The notes under the pieces were generated by a model. That model had not been told where the DNA came from. It ran no database searches and saw only the letters and a list, made by a program, of their open reading frames with translations. Both the position numbers and the translations under genes were made by a program. Below are positions 1 to 8,560 of a DNA stretch of 64,000 bases, one piece after another (position 1 is the first letter of the stretch; every line of letters starts with the position of its first letter). The stretch lies in contig NZ_JACESE010000003.1 of the NCBI RefSeq assembly GCF_013911965.1, positions 62,001 to 126,000 of the forward strand, written 5' to 3'. Source of the stretch: Phenylobacterium sp. Its GTDB lineage: Bacteria; Pseudomonadota; Alphaproteobacteria; Caulobacterales; Caulobacteraceae.

Positions 1-867
1 GTCCTGGGGCCCGTTCAGGGCCGCGGCGGCCGCCACCTGGATCGGTGTGTAGGCGCCATAGTCCAGATATGACTTTACGCGCGCCAGGGCGGCGCACATG
101 CGCTCGTTGCCGACCACCATGCCGACCCGCCAGCCGGCCATGGCGTAGGTCTTCGAAAGGGAGTTCACCTCGACGGCGATCTCCTTGGCGCCTTCCACCT
201 GCAGGATGGAGGGCGGCGGGTTGTCGTCGAAATAGATCTCCGAATAGGCGATGTCGGACAGCACGAGCAGGTCGTGCTTGCGCGCCAGGGCGACGGCTTC
301 CTTGTAGAAGTCCAGATCCACCCACTGGGCCGTCGGGTTCGACGGATAGGACAGGATCAGCACGCTGGGCGGCGGCGCCGAATGCTTCACGGCGCGGCTG
401 ATGCCGGAAAGATACTCCTCCGGCGACAGGGCCGGCACGTGGCGGATCACGCCGCCGGCCATGATGAAGCCGTAGGCGTGGATCGGATAGGCCGGGTTCG
501 GACAGATGATGACGTCGCCAGGCGCGGTCAGGGCCTGGGCCAGGTTGGCGAAGCCCTCCTTGGAGCCCAGGGTCGAGATCACCTCGGTGTCGGGGTTGAG
601 CTTCACGCCGAAGCGGCGCTCGTAATAGCCGGCCATGGCGCGCCGCAGGCCGATGATGCCCTTCGAGGCCGAATAGCGGCCGGCCTTGGGATCGCGGGCC
701 GTCTCGACCAGCTTGTCGACGATGTGCTTCGGCGTCGGCATGTCGGGATTGCCCATGCCGAAGTCGATGATGTCGACGCCTTCGCCGCGCAGGCGCGCCT
801 TGATGCGGTTGACCTCCTCGAAGACGTAGGGAGGAAGGCGTCGGATACGGTGGAATTCCGGGGTCAT
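1..867 (-). CDS. PLP-dependent class I/II aminotransferase, C-terminus beyond window
   Basis: The protein resembles the AlaC/LL-diaminopimelate-type aminotransferases that make alanine or related amino acids from 2-oxo acids. The visible 289 residues carry the N-terminal part (TPEFHRIRRLPPYVF), the substrate-loop region around residue 50 (DFGMGNPD), the YPSNPTAQW segment, and the PLP lysine K239 in SLSKTYAMAGWRVG. Family members are near 400 residues, so roughly the last quarter lies left of base 1. The ATG at 865-867 is the first in frame. A 10-codon open frame (ATG 913-915, TGA 883-885) lies just upstream. Exact substrate cannot be told from sequence. Confidence 0.85.
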   Translation of the reverse strand, partial: MTPEFHRIRRLPPYVFEEVNRIKARLRGEGVDIIDFGMGNPDMPTPKHIVDKLVETARDPKAGRYSASKGIIGLRRAMAGYYERRFGVKLNPDTEVISTLGSKEGFANLAQALTAPGDVIICPNPAYPIHAYGFIMAGGVIRHVPALSPEEYLSGISRAVKHSAPPPSVLILSYPSNPTAQWVDLDFYKEAVALARKHDLLVLSDIAYSEIYFDDNPPPSILQVEGAKEIAVEVNSLSKTYAMAGWRVGMVVGNERMCAALARVKSYLDYGAYTPIQVAAAAALNGPQD

Positions 868-981
868 TTTGAGCTCTGCCGCTCAGGCGGCGTTGGGGAG
901 CTGGACGTGGCGCATGGATAGACTCCGGGCCGGAGTCCGCCAAGCAGGTTCGAAGGTCTTTTTGGCCTCCGCAGGCCCAAT

Positions 982-1434
982 CTAGCGGGGCGGCGGAGGC
1001 GGTGTAGCTCGGTCGCGCAGGTCCTGGGCGAAGGCCTCGGTGTTGCTCGGCGCGCCGGCGACGGGCGGCGGCGTGGCCGCGGCCCGGGCGCGTTCGGCGA
1101 AGGCCGCCGTGCCGTCGAGCGTCCAGGTGGAGGCCGCCGTCGCCTCGTACAGCGCCGCACGATCCCGCTCCACCGCTGCGACGGCGCGCGCCCATTCGCG
1201 GGGCGGGCGCACGTCGTCCGGCTTCGGGGGGATGTCGCAGAATTCCGGATAGGCGCGATCGGCGCGCGCGCCCTCCATGACCGCGGCCGCCACCGGCGAA
1301 TCGGCCGGCGCCTCGGCGGCCGCGAAGGGCGTGGAGGCGCACCCCGCCAGCAGGCCGGCCAGCGCGCAGGGGCCGGCTCCGCGCATCGCGGCGGCGGTGA
1401 GGGCGTTCAGAAAAAGGCGAGCGGGCGCATTCAT
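982..1434 (-). CDS. Small lipoprotein of unknown function
   Basis: A 150-residue protein whose start (ATG 1432-1434) leads into a signal peptide ending in the lipobox LLAGC, so it is predicted to be lipid-anchored in the envelope. The mature part is alanine- and proline-rich, has one short motif CDIPPKPDDVRPPREWA and ends in a run of prolines. I recognise no domain. An internal methionine directly before the hydrophobic stretch is an alternative start. It runs divergently from phaC with about 80 nt between the starts. An unrelated frame extends further upstream, but the signal peptide and lipobox favour the start given here. Confidence 0.6.
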   Translation of the reverse strand: MNAPARLFLNALTAAAMRGAGPCALAGLLAGCASTPFAAAEAPADSPVAAAVMEGARADRAYPEFCDIPPKPDDVRPPREWARAVAAVERDRAALYEATAASTWTLDGTAAFAERARAAATPPPVAGAPSNTEAFAQDLRDRATPPPPPR

Positions 1435-1512
1435 TTCAGCCTCGCTCTTATGACATGATGCGATCAGACGGAAGGGCCGGCGGACTCGGCCCCCGCGGGA
1501 GGACGGCATTCC

Positions 1513-3570
1513 ATGAGCGATGCGGACCCGGTGAAGGGCCGGACGAAGACCCGGGCGGCGGGCTCCTCCGGCGCGGCGAAGACCGCCAAGGCGCCGTCGA
1601 AGCCCCGCCCCGCGCCGGCCGCCAAGCCTCCATCGTCCGGCGGGAAGGCGAAAGCCGCCGCCCCAGCCACCGCCAAGGCGAAGAAGGCCGCAGCCAGGCC
1701 GAAGACGCCGCCGCCGGAGACCGCCCCGCGCGCCGAAGCTTCGCCGCACCCCGCCGCGGGTTTCGGCGCAGCGCCTGCAGCCTCCCCCGAACTGACCGCC
1801 GAGCAGCGGCAGCTGATCGAGAGCCTCTCGGCCAATCTTGCGCGCGCCGCCCTCACCGCCCAGGGCGCGATCGCCGAGGCGGCCCTGCGACAGGCCGACC
1901 GGCCCGCCGCCCTGTCGCCTGACCCCTTCCGGGTCGCGCCGGCCCTGACCGAGGTGATGGGCAAGCTCGCCAGCCAGCCCGACCGTCTGGTCCGCGCCCA
2001 GGCCGACCTGCTGTCGCGCTACATGGACCTCTGGCAGTCCGCCGCCCGGCGCATGGCCGGCGAGACGCCCTCCCCGGTCGCCCAGCCGCAGAAGGGCGAC
2101 AAGCGCTTCCTGGACGCCGACTGGTCGGACAACCCCGTCTTCGATGTCATGAAGCAGTCCTACCTGCTCACCTCCGACTGGCTGCAGAGCCTGGTGGGCG
2201 GGGTGGAGGGCGTCGACGCCCTGACCAAGCGGCGCGTCGAGTTCTTCATGAAGCTGCTGACCGACGCCTTCGCGCCCACCAACTTCCTGGCCTCAAACCC
2301 GACGGCCCTGCGCGAGGTGATGGCCACCGGCGGAGAGAGCCTGGTGCGCGGCATGGAGAACTTCGCCGCCGACCTGGCCCGCGGCGGGGGGCAGCTGGCG
2401 ATCAGCCAGACCGACTATGAGCAGTTCAGGATCGGCGAGAACGTCGCCACGGCCCCGGGCAAGGTGATCTTCCAGAACGAGATCCTGCAGCTCATCCAGT
2501 ACGCCCCGACGACCGATCAGGTGTTCGAGATCCCGCTGGTGATCTTCCCGCCCTGGATCAACAAGTTCTACATCCTGGACCTGCGCCCGGACAATTCGAT
2601 GATCCGCTGGCTCACCGACCAGGGGATCACGGTCTTCGTGGCCTCCTGGGTGAACCCCGATGTCAGCCTGGCCGGCAAGACGTTCGAGGACTACCTCCGC
2701 CAGGGCGTCTATGAGGCCACCGACGTGGTCATGAAGCAGGCGGGCGTCGACCGGGTGAACGCCGTCGGCTACTGCATCGGCGGCACGCTCCTCTCGGCGG
2801 CCCTGGCGCACATGGCCGCCAAGGGCGACAAGCGCATCGCCTCGGCCACCTTCTTCGCCGCCCAGCAGGACTTCTCCGAGGCGGGCGACCTTCTGCTCTT
2901 CACCGACGAGGCCTGGCTGAAGGACCTGGAGCAGCGAATGGACGCCGAGGGTGGCGTGCTGTCGGGCCAGGCCATGGCCGACACCTTCAACGTCCTGCGA
3001 TCCAACGACCTGATCTGGTCGTTCTTCGTGAACAACTATCTGATGGGCAAGGAACCGCGGCCTTTCGACCTTCTGTTCTGGAACTCCGACCAGACGCGGA
3101 TGCCCAAGGCGCTGCACCTCTTCTATCTGCGCAAGTTCTACGGCGAGAATGCGCTGGCGAAGGGAGAGCTGGAACTCGATGGGGTGAAGCTGGATCTGGG
3201 GAAGGTGAAGACGCCGGTCTACATCCAGTCGTCGAAGGAGGACCACATCGCGCCGGTCGGCTCGGTGTACAAGGGCGCACGGCTGTTCGGCGGTCCGGTC
3301 ACCTTCACCTTGGCCGGCTCCGGCCATATCGCCGGCGTCATCAACGCGCCGGCCGCCAGGAAGTACCAGCACTGGACCTGCGACAAGCTGCCGGCGACCC
3401 TGCCGGAGTGGCAGGCCGACGCAAAGGAGACGCCTGGCTCGTGGTGGCCCCACTGGTTCGCCTGGCTCGAGCGCCACTCGGGGGGGAAGGTCGCCGCCCG
3501 CGATCCGGCCAAGGGCCCGTTCGCGCCCATCGAGGACGCGCCCGGCAGCTATGTGAAGGTGAAGTCCTGA
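1513..3570 (+). CDS. phaC: Class I poly(3-hydroxyalkanoate) synthase with basic N-terminal tail
   Basis: PhaC polymerises (R)-3-hydroxyacyl-CoA into PHB storage granules. The 685-residue product has the PhaC N-terminal domain, then an alpha/beta-hydrolase fold with the lipase-like box GYCIGG (nucleophile C421), D577 in SSKEDHIAP and H605 in GSGHIAG, giving the Cys-Asp-His triad. Class I enzymes are usually near 590 residues. The extra length is an N-terminal tail (about residues 6-68) rich in Lys, Ala and Pro, with about 16 basic and no acidic residues. A GGGAGG ribosome site at 1497-1502 supports this start. No phaE or phaR partner is adjacent, as expected for class I. Confidence 0.96.
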   Translation: MSDADPVKGRTKTRAAGSSGAAKTAKAPSKPRPAPAAKPPSSGGKAKAAAPATAKAKKAAARPKTPPPETAPRAEASPHPAAGFGAAPAASPELTAEQRQLIESLSANLARAALTAQGAIAEAALRQADRPAALSPDPFRVAPALTEVMGKLASQPDRLVRAQADLLSRYMDLWQSAARRMAGETPSPVAQPQKGDKRFLDADWSDNPVFDVMKQSYLLTSDWLQSLVGGVEGVDALTKRRVEFFMKLLTDAFAPTNFLASNPTALREVMATGGESLVRGMENFAADLARGGGQLAISQTDYEQFRIGENVATAPGKVIFQNEILQLIQYAPTTDQVFEIPLVIFPPWINKFYILDLRPDNSMIRWLTDQGITVFVASWVNPDVSLAGKTFEDYLRQGVYEATDVVMKQAGVDRVNAVGYCIGGTLLSAALAHMAAKGDKRIASATFFAAQQDFSEAGDLLLFTDEAWLKDLEQRMDAEGGVLSGQAMADTFNVLRSNDLIWSFFVNNYLMGKEPRPFDLLFWNSDQTRMPKALHLFYLRKFYGENALAKGELELDGVKLDLGKVKTPVYIQSSKEDHIAPVGSVYKGARLFGGPVTFTLAGSGHIAGVINAPAARKYQHWTCDKLPATLPEWQADAKETPGSWWPHWFAWLERHSGGKVAARDPAKGPFAPIEDAPGSYVKVKS

Positions 3571-3676
3571 GGCACGCTCGGCGACCGCGGGTCTGTGAGC
3601 GGTTTTCCTGACCTGATCCCTGGCCTAGATTGCCCAGAATGGGCGCTCCAGCGCCCGGCTCAGGGGGAGCGGACTG

Positions 3677-4378
3677 ATGATCAGAACCATTTTGGCCGGC
3701 CTGGCGGCCGCCGTCGTCCTGTCCGGCGGCGCGGCGGCGCAGACGCCCATGACGGAGCGCACCGAGCAACTGCAACTGAAGCCCCGGCGCGTGCCTGGCT
3801 TGCTCGGCTACGGCTACGACGTGGGCGAATACCGCGGCGAGACCTCGACCCGCAGTTCCAGCTTCCGCGCGCTCGGCACGGCGATCTCGCGCGACAGCGC
3901 GCGGACCAAGTTCACCGTCGAGAGCCCGAACATAACGCCGGGCCTCCAGGCCGAATGCGCCGGCGGGCAGAAGCGGACCCAGCTCGGCTGGATCAGCTTC
4001 GAGCGGGAGGATCTGAGCTATGTGTGCAGCTTCACCCGCAATGGGCAGCCGGTCCCGGGCGCCAGTTTCGAACTCGCGCTGCAGAAGGCGGGACTGCTCG
4101 CCCGCATGTCGCAGCCGCAGCGCGCCGGCGAGATGACCTATGGCGGCCGAACCATCCGTCTGCAGACCCAGCGCATCGGAGGCGTTCCGCTGCCGACCGG
4201 CCGCATCGCCGGCTACGTCTTCTACAAGGACGGCCAGGAAATCGGCGGCGTCGACTTCAACCGGATCATGTCCCCGGCCATCTACCTGCCGCCGCAAGGC
4301 TCGCCCGACCGCGACGTCGCCGCCCTGGCCGCGCTTTCGATCCTCTTCTTCGCCGATCCCGCCAACCAGATGGAGTGA
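3677..4378 (+). CDS. Secreted protein of unknown function
   Basis: A 233-residue protein with a clear N-terminal signal peptide (hydrophobic residues 4-20, cleavage likely after GGAAAQ). The mature protein is soluble, with two cysteines (in the AECAGGQK and SYVCSFTR stretches) that could form a disulfide, and a beta-rich look. No domain is recognised. It is 106 nt downstream of phaC on the same strand and may have its own promoter. It faces the serine hydrolase at its 3' end across a strong inverted repeat. Function unknown; periplasmic location is inferred from the signal peptide only. Confidence 0.75.
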   Translation: MIRTILAGLAAAVVLSGGAAAQTPMTERTEQLQLKPRRVPGLLGYGYDVGEYRGETSTRSSSFRALGTAISRDSARTKFTVESPNITPGLQAECAGGQKRTQLGWISFEREDLSYVCSFTRNGQPVPGASFELALQKAGLLARMSQPQRAGEMTYGGRTIRLQTQRIGGVPLPTGRIAGYVFYKDGQEIGGVDFNRIMSPAIYLPPQGSPDRDVAALAALSILFFADPANQME

Positions 4379-4405
4379 CCGGCCGCCCGGCCAGGGCGGC
4401 CGGTC
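4377..4405. terminator. Hairpin between convergent genes
   Basis: A perfect 12-bp inverted repeat (arms 4377-4388 and 4394-4405, 5-nt loop) begins inside the stop codon of the upstream secreted protein and sits before the end of the convergent serine hydrolase. It lacks a clear T-run on either side, so it is a likely but not classic bidirectional terminator. Confidence 0.5.
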
Positions 4406-4411
4406 GTCGCC

Positions 4412-5674
4412 TCATTCGGTCAAGGCCTGGTAGACGAGGCGCGGCGAGATCTCGCGCATGGGCGGGGTGCCCGCCCCGGGAATGCTGCCGCGGAGATTCT
4501 GGATCATGCCCACGAAGACCAGGTCATAGGTCGGGTCGATCCAGAACCACGTGCCGAAGGCGCCGCCCCAGTAGAAGCTGTTTTCGCCCTGCGGCGTGCC
4601 GGCGGCTTCCGGATCGAGGATGACGGCGAAGTCCATTCCGAAGCCGACGCCGTCCTGGCTCGGGCCATAGAGATCGACGGTCACGCCTTCGTTCAGGACG
4701 TTCGTCCGCATCAGCTCCACCGTCTCCGGCTTCAGGATGCGGACGCCGTCGAGCTCGCCGCCGTTCAGCAGCATCTGGGCGAAGCGGTAGTAGTCCTCGG
4801 CCGTGGAAAAGAGGCCGCCGCTGCCGGAGAGGAACTGCGGCGGGCGGGTCGGCGCCGGGCGAACCTCGCCCGCCGTCCTGATCAGGCCGTCCTCGCCATA
4901 GGTGTGGACGCCGGCGACGCGCGACAGCTTCGCCTCGTCCACGTGGAAGCCCGTATCGTCCATCTTCAGCGGCTGGAAGATGCGCGTGGCGAAGAACTGA
5001 TCGAGGCTCTGGCCCGACAGCTTCTCGACGATGTAGCCCTGGATGTTGACGCTGGGCCCATAGCGCCAGTCGGACCCCGGCTGGACGGCGAGCGGCAGCC
5101 TGGCGAGCTTGTCGATCATCGCCTGCAGGTCGCCGTCCTGCAGCCCGTCGTCGTCATAGCCGGCGCTGACGTCGAAGCCCGCCGTATGACTCATCAGTTC
5201 GCGCATGGTCATGGGATGGGCCTGGGCCTCCGTCCCGCCGCCGGCGGTCGCGACCTGCAGGCCTTCGAACTCGGGGATGTGCTTGGAGACCGGATCATCC
5301 AGCTTCCACTTCCCCTCCTCCCACAGGATCATCATGGCCACGCCGGTGATCGGCTTGGTCATGGAGGCGATGCGGTAGATGGTCTCCCGGGTGGTCGGGA
5401 CGCCGGTCGTCACGTCCTGCACGCCGTAGGCCTGGAAGTGGACGACCTTGCCATGGCGCGCCAGCAGGGTCGTGGCGCCGGCGAGCTTCTTCTGGTCGAC
5501 GAGCGCCTGCATTTCGGCGTCGAGCCTGGCGAGGCCTTCGGCCGACACGCCGGCCGTGGCGGGCGCCGCCACCTGCACGTCAGCTTCGGCGAAGGCGGCC
5601 GGCGCGAATCCGCAGGTGAGGATCGCCGCCCCGCAGGCGGCGCCGAGCAGACGGCGGGTCAGACGGATGCGCAT
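4412..5674 (-). CDS. Exported serine hydrolase, beta-lactamase class C / esterase family
   Basis: A 420-residue protein with an N-terminal signal peptide (cleavage near AFAEA, residue 30) and a beta-lactamase-type serine hydrolase domain. Catalytic motif SxxK is S104-M-T-K107, and the tyrosine motif is Y205-G-P-S. A late GGAFGTWFW stretch takes the place of the KTG-like strand. Such enzymes include esterases, D-aminopeptidases and PBP-like proteins; the substrate is not predictable here. It lies downstream of msrB on the same strand with an 81-nt gap. Periplasmic location is expected. Confidence 0.9.
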   Translation of the reverse strand: MRIRLTRRLLGAACGAAILTCGFAPAAFAEADVQVAAPATAGVSAEGLARLDAEMQALVDQKKLAGATTLLARHGKVVHFQAYGVQDVTTGVPTTRETIYRIASMTKPITGVAMMILWEEGKWKLDDPVSKHIPEFEGLQVATAGGGTEAQAHPMTMRELMSHTAGFDVSAGYDDDGLQDGDLQAMIDKLARLPLAVQPGSDWRYGPSVNIQGYIVEKLSGQSLDQFFATRIFQPLKMDDTGFHVDEAKLSRVAGVHTYGEDGLIRTAGEVRPAPTRPPQFLSGSGGLFSTAEDYYRFAQMLLNGGELDGVRILKPETVELMRTNVLNEGVTVDLYGPSQDGVGFGMDFAVILDPEAAGTPQGENSFYWGGAFGTWFWIDPTYDLVFVGMIQNLRGSIPGAGTPPMREISPRLVYQALTE

Positions 5675-5755
5675 GGTTTCTCCCTAGGTGACGCTTATCG
5701 TTGCCGTCACTCTTAGGGCGCCGCCACACCGCAGCCCAGAAAATCCGCCGCCGCC

Positions 5756-6256
5756 TCAGGCGGGCACGAACTTCAACGCCACGCCGTTGTTGCAGTAGCG
5801 CAGGCCCGTCGGCCGAGGCCCGTCCCTGAACACGTGGCCCTGGTGCCCCAGGCAGCGCGCGCAGTGGTACTCGGTGCGGGGGACGCCGATCTTGTAGTCG
5901 GTCTTGGTCCCGAGGGCGCCCTTGATGGCGGTGTAGAAGCTCGGCCAGCCCGTGCCGCTGTCGTACTTCCAGTCCGACTTGAAGAGCGGCAGCTCGCAGC
6001 CGGCGCAGACATAGGTCCCATTCCGCTTCTCGCGGTTCAGGGGGCTCGTGCCCGCACGCTCCGTCGCCTCGTGGCGCAGGACCTGAAAGGCGGCTGGCGA
6101 CAGCCGCTGCTTCCACTCCGCGTCCGAGAGCTTACGCCAGGGCGAGGCGGCATAGGCGTCGGCGGCCTCGGCCTCCGGCGCGGCGCCGCTGCAGGCGGCA
6201 AGCGCCGTGGCGCTGAGCAGGAAGCCGCGGCGGTGAAGGGCATGAATTGCGTTCAT
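5756..6256 (-). CDS. msrB: Peptide methionine-(R)-S-oxide reductase, exported
   Basis: MsrB reduces the R epimer of methionine sulfoxide in damaged proteins. The four zinc cysteines are C84/C87 and C132/C135. The catalytic cysteine is C154 in RYCNNG, and the substrate-site GTGWPSF and HCARCLGHQGHVF motifs are intact. The N-terminus has a twin-arginine-like RRGFLLS followed by a hydrophobic run and a lipobox (ALAAC, cysteine 22), suggesting a Tat-exported, lipid-anchored periplasmic enzyme rather than the usual cytosolic one. No msrA is adjacent. It is 52 nt downstream of argC on the same strand. Confidence 0.95.
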   Translation of the reverse strand: MNAIHALHRRGFLLSATALAACSGAAPEAEAADAYAASPWRKLSDAEWKQRLSPAAFQVLRHEATERAGTSPLNREKRNGTYVCAGCELPLFKSDWKYDSGTGWPSFYTAIKGALGTKTDYKIGVPRTEYHCARCLGHQGHVFRDGPRPTGLRYCNNGVALKFVPA

Positions 6257-6308
6257 GCCTTTAACTACGCGCGGAAACGTCGACGGATTACACCGCCGCC
6301 GCAGATTT

Positions 6309-7292
6309 TCAGCGCGTCAGGCCGGCGGACTCGTCCAGGCCGAGCATCAGGTTGAGGTTCTGCACCGCCGCGCCCGAGGCCCCCTTGCCCAGGTTGTCGA
6401 GCAGGGCGACCAGCCGCGCCTGGCCCTTGCCGTCGTCGCCGAAGACGAAGAGCCGCATGCTGTTCGTGCCGTTCAGGGCTTCCGGATCGAGATCTGCGAC
6501 ATAGCCGCCTGCGCCGGCGCGAGCCTTGCCCAGGGCCTCGGTCTCCAGGTCGCTCGCCACGGCGACGAAGGTCTCGTGGGCGTAGGCTTGGGAGAGCGCG
6601 GCCCGCAGGTCTGCGATCTTCGGCCGCGCCGGAAGCGCCCAGAGCTGGAGCGGGACCTCGACGATCATCCCCTGCGCGAAGCGGCCGACCGAGGGCGCGA
6701 AGAGCGGCGGGTGATCGAACCCGCCATAGCGCTGCATCTCCGGCACATGCTTGTGCGCCAGGGTCAGGCCATAGGGGCGATAGGCGTCGTTCGTCCCGTC
6801 CGGCGCCGGCCGCTCGAACTCCTCCATCAGCCCCTTGCCGCCGCCGGAATAGCCGGAGATGGCGTTGACCGTGACCGGCCAGTCCCGCGGCAGCAGGCCA
6901 GCCTCGACGATCGGCCGCGTCAGCGCGATGAAGCCGGTGGGATAGCATCCGGGATTGCTGACCCGCGTCGCCCCCGCGATCGCCGCGCGCTGGCCGGCGG
7001 ACATCTCCGCGAAGCCGTAGGTCCAGCCCTCGGCCACCCGATGGGCCGTGGAGGCGTCGACCACCTTCACCTGCGGCGCAGAGATCAGGGAAACAGCTTC
7101 GCGCGCCGCGTCGTCGGGCAGGCAGAGCACCACGGCGTCGGCGGCGTTCAGCAGCTCGGCGCGGGCGTCGGCGTCCTTGCGCCGCGCCGGATCGATGGAG
7201 AGCATCTCCAGATCGGTGCGGTCTTGCAGGCGCTGGCGGATCTGCAGCCCCGTCGTGCCCGCTTCGCCGTCGATGAAAACCTTGTAGGCCAT
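6309..7292 (-). CDS. argC: N-acetyl-gamma-glutamyl-phosphate reductase (type 2)
   Basis: ArgC carries out the third step of arginine synthesis, the NADPH-dependent reduction of N-acetylglutamyl phosphate to the semialdehyde. The 327-residue protein starts with the type 2 nucleotide-binding motif (FIDGEAGTTGLQI) and has the catalytic cysteine C116 in SNPGCYPTGF. Length fits the shorter type 2 subfamily found in alphaproteobacteria. It follows rpsI on the minus strand, behind that gene's terminator. This position next to rplM-rpsI is familiar from relatives; the functional link is only positional. Confidence 0.95.
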   Translation of the reverse strand: MAYKVFIDGEAGTTGLQIRQRLQDRTDLEMLSIDPARRKDADARAELLNAADAVVLCLPDDAAREAVSLISAPQVKVVDASTAHRVAEGWTYGFAEMSAGQRAAIAGATRVSNPGCYPTGFIALTRPIVEAGLLPRDWPVTVNAISGYSGGGKGLMEEFERPAPDGTNDAYRPYGLTLAHKHVPEMQRYGGFDHPPLFAPSVGRFAQGMIVEVPLQLWALPARPKIADLRAALSQAYAHETFVAVASDLETEALGKARAGAGGYVADLDPEALNGTNSMRLFVFGDDGKGQARLVALLDNLGKGASGAAVQNLNLMLGLDESAGLTR

Positions 7293-7330
7293 GCTCGCCT
7301 CCGTGCGGCGCCTTGAGCCGCGGACAACAG

Positions 7331-7364
7331 AAAAGGGGCGCTCCGGTCTCCCGAAGCGCCCCTT
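7331..7364 (-). terminator. Rho-independent terminator after rpsI
   Basis: Arms 7333-7342 and 7355-7364 form a perfect 10-bp GC-rich stem with a 12-nt loop. Read on the minus strand it is followed by TTTTC. It lies 27 nt past the rpsI stop and before argC, so it ends the rplM-rpsI transcript. Confidence 0.8.
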
Positions 7365-7390
7365 CGCAAACGCGTTCTTCGCGCGCGACG

Positions 7391-7861
7391 TTAGCGCTTC
7401 GAGAACTGGAAGCTGCGGCGGGCCTTGGCCTTGCCGTACTTCTTCCGCTCGACCACGCGCGGGTCGCGGGTGAGGAAGCCGTGCGGCTTCAGCACCGGGC
7501 GCAGGCCGGGCTCGTAATAGGTCAGCGCCTTGGCGATGCCGTGACGCACGGCGCCGGCCTGGCCGGAAAGGCCCGAGCCCTTCACGGTGACGACGACGTC
7601 GAACTGGCCGAGGCGGTCAGCGATCTGCAGCGGCTGGGCGATCATCATGCGCAGCACGGGGCGCGCGAAATAGATCTCCTGGTCGCGGCCGTTGATCGTG
7701 ATCTGGCCCTTGCCGGGCTTGATCCAGACGCGGGCGACGGCGTTCTTGCGCTTACCCGTGGCGTAGGAGCGGCCGTACTGGTCGATGACCGGCTCACGCG
7801 GGGCGGCTTCGGGGTTGGAGGAGAGGCTTTGCAGGGCCTCGAAACCTTGGGTCTCCGACAT
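7391..7861 (-). CDS. rpsI: 30S ribosomal protein S9
   Basis: S9 binds the 16S rRNA head, and its C-terminal tail reaches the P-site tRNA. The 156-residue product has an alphaproteobacterial N-terminal extension of about 25 residues, then the [14 protein letters not shown] motif, the [14 protein letters not shown] segment and the canonical basic tail ending RRSFQFSKR. It is 5 nt downstream of rplM, the conserved L13-S9 operon, and is followed by a strong terminator. Confidence 0.98.
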   Translation of the reverse strand: MSETQGFEALQSLSSNPEAAPREPVIDQYGRSYATGKRKNAVARVWIKPGKGQITINGRDQEIYFARPVLRMMIAQPLQIADRLGQFDVVVTVKGSGLSGQAGAVRHGIAKALTYYEPGLRPVLKPHGFLTRDPRVVERKKYGKAKARRSFQFSKR

Positions 7862-7866
7862 GGGCC

Positions 7867-8340
7867 TCAGGCGCTCCGCACGTTCTTGGCGTTCTTTTCG
7901 GCGAACGCGATGGTCTCGGGGTTCTGGGCCGCGTGCGGATGCTCAGCGCCATTGTAGATGCGCAGGTGAGTCATCTGCTTGCGGGCCAGGGGGCTTTCCT
8001 TGGGCAGCATGCGCTCCACGGCCTTTTCCAGGACGCGCTCGGGGAACTGACCGCCCAGGATCTTGCCCGCAGTCCGTTCCTTGATGCCGCCCGGATAGCC
8101 GGTGTGCCAGTAGTACTTCTTCTGGTCGAGCTTGCGGCCGGTGAACTTCACCTTGTCGGCGTTCACGACGACGACATAGTCGCCGCAGTCCACGTGCGGG
8201 GTGTAGTCGGGCCGATGCTTGCCGCGAAGACGCATGGCGATGAACGAGGCGAGGCGGCCGACCACGGCGTTCTCGGCATCGATCACGATCCACTTCTTCT
8301 CGACCTCGGCGGGCTTCAGCGAAGCCGTGGTCTTCATCAT
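7867..8340 (-). CDS. rplM: 50S ribosomal protein L13
   Basis: L13 is an early-assembly large-subunit protein. The 157-residue product shows the [44 protein letters not shown] and [13 protein letters not shown] motifs typical of the family. Two ATG codons are adjacent at the start (8338-8340 and 8335-8337); either could be used. It is the first gene of the rplM-rpsI operon, driven by the promoter at 8397-8425. Confidence 0.98.
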   Translation of the reverse strand: MMKTTASLKPAEVEKKWIVIDAENAVVGRLASFIAMRLRGKHRPDYTPHVDCGDYVVVVNADKVKFTGRKLDQKKYYWHTGYPGGIKERTAGKILGGQFPERVLEKAVERMLPKESPLARKQMTHLRIYNGAEHPHAAQNPETIAFAEKNAKNVRSA

Positions 8341-8396
8341 GGGGACGATCCCTAAAGCTGGCGACGGCGGCCAGCGGCCGGCGACGTGAGGGCGCG

Positions 8397-8425
8397 CATG
8401 TACGCGGGCCGCACACTTGTGTCAA
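8397..8425 (-). promoter_or_regulatory. Sigma-70-type promoter of rplM-rpsI
   Basis: On the minus strand a perfect -35 TTGACA (8425-8420), a 17-nt spacer and a -10 TACATG (8402-8397) are seen. Transcription would start near 8390, giving a leader of about 50 nt before the rplM ATG. Confidence 0.7.
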
Positions 8426-8492
8426 CAGATATGGGCCGGAAAGCCTTGTAAATCACGGCGGAAAGCGATGTGGTATCCCAATACCGCATGCG

Positions 8493-8526
8493 CTGTCATG
8501 CGCCCGTGACGCATCCGGCATAGGAC
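8493..8526 (+). promoter_or_regulatory. Pho-box-like site and -10 upstream of phoX-type gene
   Basis: CTGTCAT at 8493-8499 is a perfect PhoB half-site. After 4 nt comes CCGTGAC (8504-8510), a weaker second heptamer matching 4 of 7 positions (5 of 7 if the last base may be C). A candidate -10 TAGGAC (8521-8526) follows 10 nt later, the usual distance in PhoB-activated promoters where the box replaces the -35. The gene start is at 8561. Confidence 0.5.
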
Positions 8527-8560
8527 GCTAGAGAGCAAGCCGAACAGCGCCGAGAGTATC

